A DNA stretch of 64,000 nt from Emcibacteraceae bacterium (GTDB taxonomy: Bacteria; Pseudomonadota; Alphaproteobacteria; Sphingomonadales; Emcibacteraceae). Below the pieces are notes generated by a model that made no database searches, was not told where the DNA came from, and saw only the letters and a list, made by a program, of their open reading frames with translations. Where the stretch lies: assembly GCA_021774795.1 (NCBI GenBank), contig JAJFIR010000058.1, forward strand, positions 36,820 to 100,819, read 5' to 3'. Position numbers and translations under genes: made by a program. Below, piece after piece: positions 60,098-64,000 of the stretch (position 1 is its first letter; each line of letters begins with the position of its first letter).

Positions 60098-60313
60098 CTA
60101 TTTACGCCACTTATTCTTTCCAGCAATCTTCGCCAGTGTGTTTCTATTGATGCCCAACATTCTCGCTGCTTGAAGCCTGTTGCCTTTTGGTTGAGTCAAT
60201 TTAAGAGTTTCTTCAACCATGAACTTGTTCACTTGTTCATTGATTTTATGGATGTCAGTACCACGAAATTGCTGTTCATGACCACCAAGTCTAACACTTA
60301 TTTGAAAGCTCAT
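60098..60313 (-). CDS. Fis-type DNA-binding protein
   Basis: 71 residues. The C-terminal half has the Fis-type HTH (GNRLQAARMLGINRNTLAKI), with the usual Gly-Asn-Arg turn and Arg/Asn/Thr recognition pattern. It may regulate early genes or assist DNA compaction together with the histone-fold protein. No separate activator domain. Confidence 0.75.
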   Translation of the reverse strand: MSFQISVRLGGHEQQFRGTDIHKINEQVNKFMVEETLKLTQPKGNRLQAARMLGINRNTLAKIAGKNKWRK

Positions 60314-60786
60314 TTTTTGCCTTTAAGAAGACTACTAACATAGACTTTAGTCTTTTGTTGACCATAGCCAAAATCTATTGAGTACATTCTAGTGAAATGA
60401 TTAGAGTTTGGTTTGTCTATAGCCACTGGTGAAGTGTATGACTTCCTATGTTTAGATATACCAACATCATACGCATATCTGGCAACAGCAGTGATAGCTC
60501 TATGCACTCTATACGCAGCATTATAATCGCGTATGACATCATCCCACGCACCTGTTAGATATCGTCTATTCATAAGACGAGTATTTGTTTTTCTAAACTC
60601 CAACTTAGGGCCAAATGCCAACTTCAACGAATTTAGATTTGATATGCATTTGTCGATCGTAGACTCTGCAAGAACTTTACCACTGGCAGAATATTTTCTA
60701 CTTACTAAATCTGCACGATATAATTCTATTAAATCGTATAGTGACATATCATTTGTGTCGAGTCTTCTTTTCTTTTTTCTTCTCAT
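60310..60786 (-). CDS. Integrase core-binding-like protein without catalytic domain
   Basis: 158 residues, basic N-terminus, with a helical SAM-like core-binding pattern: YDLIELYRADLVSRKYSASG, TIDKCISNLNSLKLAFGPKL, YRVHRAITAVARYAYDVGIS. The R...HxxR...Y catalytic residues of tyrosine recombinases are absent. It could be a remnant or an accessory DNA-binding protein. Assignment tentative. Confidence 0.45.
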   Translation of the reverse strand: MRRKKKRRLDTNDMSLYDLIELYRADLVSRKYSASGKVLAESTIDKCISNLNSLKLAFGPKLEFRKTNTRLMNRRYLTGAWDDVIRDYNAAYRVHRAITAVARYAYDVGISKHRKSYTSPVAIDKPNSNHFTRMYSIDFGYGQQKTKVYVSSLLKGKK

Positions 60787-60814
60787 TTTTATCTCCTATC
60801 AGATGACAATATAC

Positions 60815-61075
60815 TCAACGATCGCTTTTAGGCGGCCATTCAATTGATTGATCTTCATCCCACACCCAACGTTCCCAGTATTCTGCTTCAGCATCTTTAG
60901 AATAGTGATTCAAAAGTTCTGTTGAGATTCGAGACTGTTCTCTCAACAAGTCCTTGACTGCTCGTCTGAGCTCTAAGTCAACGCCTTGTAGTATCTGACC
61001 ACCAGCAAACATACACAACAATTTATATCGTCTCTCACCATTTAAAGTGTCTAGCATTCTTGTCTGTTTACTCAT
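60815..61075 (-). CDS. Hypothetical protein, 86 aa
   Basis: Helical and acidic, with LDLELRRAVKDLL-like helix and aromatic end (AEYWERWVWDEDQSIEWPPK). ATGA coupling with the upstream gene. Unknown. Confidence 0.5.
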   Translation of the reverse strand: MSKQTRMLDTLNGERRYKLLCMFAGGQILQGVDLELRRAVKDLLREQSRISTELLNHYSKDAEAEYWERWVWDEDQSIEWPPKSDR

Positions 61076-61458
61076 CTACGGTCTACCTCTATGTAAGTCA
61101 AGCACTTTCTAAGCCTCTTGGGTTCACAAGGTGCTTCTTGAAACCAGTGTTCACCAATTTCAATCTCAAATGGTATGTATTCATTGTTGTCTTGATCGTA
61201 GTCTGGTGTGACGTGGTCTATTTCTTGGCGGCCATCCTTATATTTAAGAACACACCGATACTTTGGTCCAGTATCTTCAGGGATTTCTATAGCTTCAAAC
61301 TTCATTTTAAAGTCATCTACAGACCTTACGAACTTCTTATCCGTATTATCAGCACATACGTATGCGTAGCCAGGTATTTTCATAGCTTCTACTTTGATTG
61401 TTACTTCATCAATAACATAGTACGTTTTACCGTTTTTATAATGCTGATAGACAGTCAC
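61072..61458 (-). CDS. Hypothetical protein, 128 aa (DUF1653-like start)
   Basis: Begins YQHYKNGKTYYVIDE, which resembles the DUF1653 start, and continues beta-rich with a C-terminal Cys-containing tail (APCEPKRLRKCLTYIEV). GTG start. The family match is weak. Confidence 0.5.
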   Translation of the reverse strand: MTVYQHYKNGKTYYVIDEVTIKVEAMKIPGYAYVCADNTDKKFVRSVDDFKMKFEAIEIPEDTGPKYRCVLKYKDGRQEIDHVTPDYDQDNNEYIPFEIEIGEHWFQEAPCEPKRLRKCLTYIEVDRR

Positions 61459-61673
61459 TTCTTCTCCAACTTCATTAAATGTCTCTCCGTCTCGTATGGA
61501 ACTACAAATTGGATATTCTCAGCCAAATAAGTCTCAACTACTCCATCATCTAGCTCGACAATAGCTACAGGCTTCATGACGCCTACTTCGCCAACAGTCT
61601 CCCAGTCGGTACTGAAGCAATGACACCACCCAGCAGTATCCGTACCTTTCACAATGACTCGTCTTGGCCTCAT
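61455..61673 (-). CDS. Hypothetical protein, 72 aa
   Basis: Contains AGWCHCFSTDWETVGEVGVM and a C-terminal VPYETERHLMKLEK. Start overlaps the preceding small gene. Unknown. Confidence 0.5.
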   Translation of the reverse strand: MRPRRVIVKGTDTAGWCHCFSTDWETVGEVGVMKPVAIVELDDGVVETYLAENIQFVVPYETERHLMKLEKK

Positions 61674-61846
61674 TTCTTCTCCCGTTTCATCAATACTTTA
61701 TACTGATCATCTCCCTGTGGGAAGACCTGTACGACTTGCCAGGCGTTGTTGATGTCATTTAACTCTTCTATGAGCCAATCGTCATAGTTGACACCATTCT
61801 TTAGGCAAGTAAAATATCTAAAAGTATATTCCCAATTTTGAATCAT
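61670..61846 (-). CDS. Small protein, DUF4177-like, 58 aa
   Basis: MIQNWEYTFRYF then WLIEELNDINNAWQVVQVFP and a C-terminal YKVLMKREKK follow the short alpha/beta pattern of DUF4177-type proteins (W-Y strand, helix with N, W-x-V strand, KR end). ATGA overlap with the next gene supports it. Family function unknown. Confidence 0.55.
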   Translation of the reverse strand: MIQNWEYTFRYFTCLKNGVNYDDWLIEELNDINNAWQVVQVFPQGDDQYKVLMKREKK

Positions 61847-61847
61847 A

Positions 61848-61991
61848 TCACCACCATTTAGATAAGAAGTGTGCTACGATATATCCAAATATCAGCACAA
61901 TAGTAACCATCGTCGTAAGAACAGCAGCCTCAATCACCGTATAACCACCTTGACCATTCTGAGTGTTCTTTTTAATCTGACTATCATCCAT
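61848..61991 (-). CDS. Mini-pseudopilin-like membrane peptide, 47 aa
   Basis: From the ATG at 61991 (GGAGG 5 bases upstream). The sequence has a prepilin-like leader end: GGYTVIEAAVLTTMVTIVLI, i.e. G, then Y-T-x-I-E at the usual +5 Glu position, followed by a hydrophobic helix and a short WW end. No globular domain follows. It could be processed by the host prepilin peptidase and interfere with type IV pili or type II secretion. This is inference from one motif. Confidence 0.45.
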   Translation of the reverse strand: MDDSQIKKNTQNGQGGYTVIEAAVLTTMVTIVLIFGYIVAHFLSKWW

Positions 61992-62155
61992 TACAACCTC
62001 CATGAGTGTTCTAAATCTTGAACAAATATAATGCTCACGCCAGCACCACCATCGCAAGTTCCAAGTGTTAATGTTCTCACAAGCCAACCACCATGCATCT
62101 TCAATCGATACGTACCTTTGCCGATGTCTTCCCACTTCTCATCTTGTTCGTTCAT
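61991..62155 (-). CDS. Small conserved-type phage protein, 54 aa
   Basis: KWEDIGKGTYRLKMHGGWLV then GAGVSIIFVQDLEHSWRL resembles small phage proteins with a GxGxYRL-x-GGWLV core and a terminal FVxDxxHxW. Coupled by ATGA and TAATG at both ends. Function unknown. Confidence 0.55.
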   Translation of the reverse strand: MNEQDEKWEDIGKGTYRLKMHGGWLVRTLTLGTCDGGAGVSIIFVQDLEHSWRL

Positions 62156-62460
62156 TTATACTCCTCTAAATCTAAAGTCACTAATGGCGGTTCATCTGGC
62201 TCATCAAATACTTTTACAGCACCAACCTTGTATGTTTTCCCATTTACGTCAATAGGTTCACCCATGAACTCATGATGCTTTCGAGGTGGCAACACTACAA
62301 CGTCAGGATTTGTTGGTGTGGTTAATGGCACGAATGCTCCTAAGAACTTACCATCCTTGTCTTCCTCTACTACTTTGACTCGACCTGTTTGTTCACACCA
62401 ATAAACTACTGCATAACCTTCGTACCCTGAGCTGTGTCTATTTTTGAAAATGGCTTTCAT
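62152..62460 (-). CDS. Hypothetical protein, 102 aa
   Basis: Beta-rich, with GYEGYAVVYWCEQTGRVKVV and a DVNGKTYKVGAVKVFDEPDE end. ATGA overlap with the next gene. No family. Confidence 0.5.
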   Translation of the reverse strand: MKAIFKNRHSSGYEGYAVVYWCEQTGRVKVVEEDKDGKFLGAFVPLTTPTNPDVVVLPPRKHHEFMGEPIDVNGKTYKVGAVKVFDEPDEPPLVTLDLEEYK

Positions 62461-62657
62461 TGTAAATCATCCCAACCAGTTCGATCTAACACTTCACATT
62501 CTCTACCTCGACAGTCAAAATAGACACCAAACTCGTCTCCATTTTCGTCTTTTACAAATGCGAGGTTGCCTTTTATCCTGATGACATCATATTCCTTACC
62601 CTCAATTGCTTTATGCTTTTTATCGATTGGTAGGTTTGTAGTCAATTTAATTCTCAT
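62457..62657 (-). CDS. Hypothetical protein, 66 aa
   Basis: A small SH3-like beta pattern (IEGKEYDVIRIKGNLAFVKD, EFGVYFDCRGRECEVLDR). ATGA couplings on both sides. Function unknown. Confidence 0.5.
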   Translation of the reverse strand: MRIKLTTNLPIDKKHKAIEGKEYDVIRIKGNLAFVKDENGDEFGVYFDCRGRECEVLDRTGWDDLQ

Positions 62658-63025
62658 TCACTGTCCTTTGGTCTCACAAATATACCAAGTGGTTGTCTAT
62701 CACCATCGAAGTCTTCATTGGCTTGAGTCCTACGTTGGAATTGAAAATCAATCGGCAGCCCTGTTCTTGCGGCAAGCCACTCAGACAGTGCTACATTTTG
62801 TATTGACCATCTAGCATCCACGTACCAAGTCTCACTAATACCTGGAAACATTGCATCAAATTCATCATCGTCTAATATGCATCTCACATCGACGTCACGG
62901 TAGTCTCTCTTTACCAGGCATGAACCAACAAGATAGATGTGATACCCATATGCTTCAACTAATATCCTGCAAGCTTGGCTTAAATTGAAAGCCGCTGGGG
63001 CTCCTAGATAGTTTGCTCGTGTCAT
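62654..63025 (-). CDS. Nucleotidyltransferase-like protein
   Basis: 123 residues. YLVGSCLVKRDYRDVDVRCI gives the GS-x9-DxD pattern of the polymerase-beta NTase fold (about 32-50). The rest (YVDARWSIQNVALSEWLAAR, PIDFQFQRRTQ) includes a third acidic residue. Such small NTases modify RNA or proteins, or serve as toxins or antitoxins. Substrate unknown. Confidence 0.65.
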   Translation of the reverse strand: MTRANYLGAPAAFNLSQACRILVEAYGYHIYLVGSCLVKRDYRDVDVRCILDDDEFDAMFPGISETWYVDARWSIQNVALSEWLAARTGLPIDFQFQRRTQANEDFDGDRQPLGIFVRPKDSE

Positions 63026-63279
63026 TTGCTAACCTCATTAGATTTGGAACATGTTTTACACATTATACTTCCAGAGGCTATATTTTTAGAGTAGTTATTC
63101 TTCATTATAGTCTTGCCATCAAGGTGATGTGGTCTCCAATTGAGCAAATGAGTACAATTAGGATCAATGTGCAATTTGTTAGTGCCCACATAATTTCTAA
63201 AGCCATGAGTGTGGTAGACTATTACATCATCTGGCTGCACATTTTGCGTAAGGTCTTGCACTGGCAATGTAGGCGTCAT
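63022..63279 (-). CDS. Hypothetical Cys/His protein, 85 aa
   Basis: Central HIDPNCTHLLNWRPHHLDG and C-terminal MCKTCSKSNEVS contain His and Cys that could bind a metal. Coupled by ATGA at both ends. No family. Confidence 0.5.
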   Translation of the reverse strand: MTPTLPVQDLTQNVQPDDVIVYHTHGFRNYVGTNKLHIDPNCTHLLNWRPHHLDGKTIMKNNYSKNIASGSIMCKTCSKSNEVSK

Positions 63280-63488
63280 TTATATGTCTCAACAGCCTCG
63301 TAAGTCATACGACCAGACTCGGTAGCATATAGTTTGATTGTCATTGTGCCAACAAACGCCTTTTGTTCTTCCTTGTAGAATAAATCAAACAAGAAATGCC
63401 ACCATCTCTCCTTGACTAGTCTGAACATAGTGTTCTTCTTCATTCGTACTATTTTACCAGCAACTGCTACTGTTGTCACGTCTTTCAT
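63276..63488 (-). CDS. Hypothetical protein, 70 aa
   Basis: Basic and beta-rich (TVAVAGKIVRMKKNTMFRLV, KAFVGTMTIKLYATESGRMT). ATGA coupling with the next gene. Unknown. Confidence 0.5.
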   Translation of the reverse strand: MKDVTTVAVAGKIVRMKKNTMFRLVKERWWHFLFDLFYKEEQKAFVGTMTIKLYATESGRMTYEAVETYK

Positions 63489-63703
63489 CTACACCTCACT
63501 GGGTCTCTATGGCTGAGTTCTCGATGTAGCTCAGAAAAGGCTTTTATCTCCTTTTCACACTCTCTAACAAACTGTTTATTACTTTTATCTACCTCACCAA
63601 GTATAGTATGAGCATCTATAAGACCTTCATTCCATGCTATTGCGTACGATAATGCACATAGCATAGTGAGCTTTCTTTTCTTATTCATTTCTAGTGACTT
63701 CAT
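63485..63703 (-). CDS. Hypothetical protein, 72 aa
   Basis: Helical, with KLTMLCALSYAIAWNEGLID and an acidic/basic C-terminus. The GAGG sequence before the ATG at 63703 supports that start. Unknown. Confidence 0.5.
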   Translation of the reverse strand: MKSLEMNKKRKLTMLCALSYAIAWNEGLIDAHTILGEVDKSNKQFVRECEKEIKAFSELHRELSHRDPVRCR

Positions 63704-63728
63704 ATGCGCCTCGTACTACTCAAATGTA

Positions 63729-63941
63729 TCATGGTAGGTTTGGTAGATTAGACTTCAACGAACCATCAGCGTTTCTTAACGGATGCTGCTGAAATTTATC
63801 AAAACCACAATGGTCTAGTGGTTCGCTTTTTATATATTTTCCAACAACACCAGCATCTGGATGACCACAAATAAGATAATTAGCGTCTGGTTCCATATAA
63901 CTATTACTACACGCTGAGCAGGTTTTCTTTGGCGCTTTCAT
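63729..63941 (-). CDS. Zinc-finger-like phage protein, 70 aa
   Basis: CSACSNSYMEPDANYLICGH then CGFDKFQQHPLRNADG: two Cys pairs and a conserved QHPLRNxDG end typical of small phage zinc-finger-like proteins. Function unknown. The ATG overlaps the stop of the gene cut by the right edge. Confidence 0.6.
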   Translation of the reverse strand: MKAPKKTCSACSNSYMEPDANYLICGHPDAGVVGKYIKSEPLDHCGFDKFQQHPLRNADGSLKSNLPNLP

Positions 63942-64000
63942 AAACCACCTCTCTTTTTAATCCGCTCAAGGGCATTTCCCATCCTATGCAGTGCTTGAGC
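63938..64000 (-). CDS. C-terminal end of a gene cut by the right edge
   Basis: Open to the edge for 20 codons, ending ALERIKKRGG and a TGA that overlaps the next ATG (ATGA). Only the tail is visible, so no identity can be given. Confidence 0.4.
   Translation of the reverse strand, partial: AQALHRMGNALERIKKRGGL

Noticed and set aside
1..64000. CRISPR arrays, insertion sequences, rRNA genes, reverse transcriptase or diversity-generating repeats
   Set aside because: None of the expected repeat spacing, transposase motifs, rRNA sequence or RT motifs was seen on either strand.

Overview
The window is 64 kb from the middle of a contractile-tailed (myovirus-type) double-stranded DNA phage. The evidence is a full set of terminase, portal, capsid, sheath, tube, tape-measure and baseplate genes, packed head to tail with ATGA, GTGA or TAATG stop/start overlaps. 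Every supported gene is on the minus strand, so the biological order runs from the right end of the window to the left. By eye the DNA is AT-rich and uniform. There are no insertion sequences, rRNA genes or CRISPR arrays, and no gene-free stretch above about 150 bases. The host is probably Gram-negative: the phage encodes a lipobox protein, Sec-type signal peptides and a PagL-like outer-membrane barrel. A bacterial-type histone-fold gene resembles those I associate with Bdellovibrio-like bacteria, but this is only a weak hint about the host.

Right part, about 49.7-64 kb: an early/accessory region of many small genes. Recognisable products are a nucleotidyltransferase-like protein, a mini-pseudopilin-like membrane peptide, a Fis-type DNA-binding protein, an isolated integrase core-binding-like protein, a YkgJ-type cysteine-cluster protein, a 65-residue histone-fold protein, a PagL-like lipid A deacylase, ThyX, a tRNA-Glu with an overlapping Ser-type tRNA remnant, a small lipoprotein, a cold-shock protein, a DnaQ-like exonuclease and an ATP-dependent DNA ligase. 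An HTH regulator at 50.6-50.9 kb sits behind a good sigma70-type promoter overlapped by four 8-bp direct repeats. A hairpin and T-run near 49.7 kb probably ends this transcription unit.

Centre, about 48.7-31.5 kb: packaging and head genes (large terminase, portal, Mu F-like minor head protein, XkdF-like prohead protease with six HxH motifs, scaffold-like protein, HK97-type major capsid protein), then head-tail connector candidates, the tail sheath and the tail tube. A promoter candidate lies just upstream of the terminase gene.

Left-centre, about 31.4-6.6 kb: a tail assembly chaperone with a programmed -1 frameshift (T TTT TTG), the tape-measure protein, a LysM baseplate protein that apparently starts at AUA, gpD hub, spike, gp25-like wedge, baseplate J, tail protein I with LamG-like domains, a long fibre, three consecutive exported proteins (a secreted large protein, a secreted Cys-rich protein and a lipoprotein), small virion proteins, a holin and further LamG-like surface proteins.

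Left end, about 6.2-0 kb: the replication module, with an SF2 helicase, a small unknown protein preceded by 11-bp tandem repeats, a DnaC-type loader with a degenerate Walker A, a DnaB-type helicase, a KH-domain protein, a MazG-like pyrophosphohydrolase and a DnaG-type primase cut by the window edge. No endolysin could be recognised.
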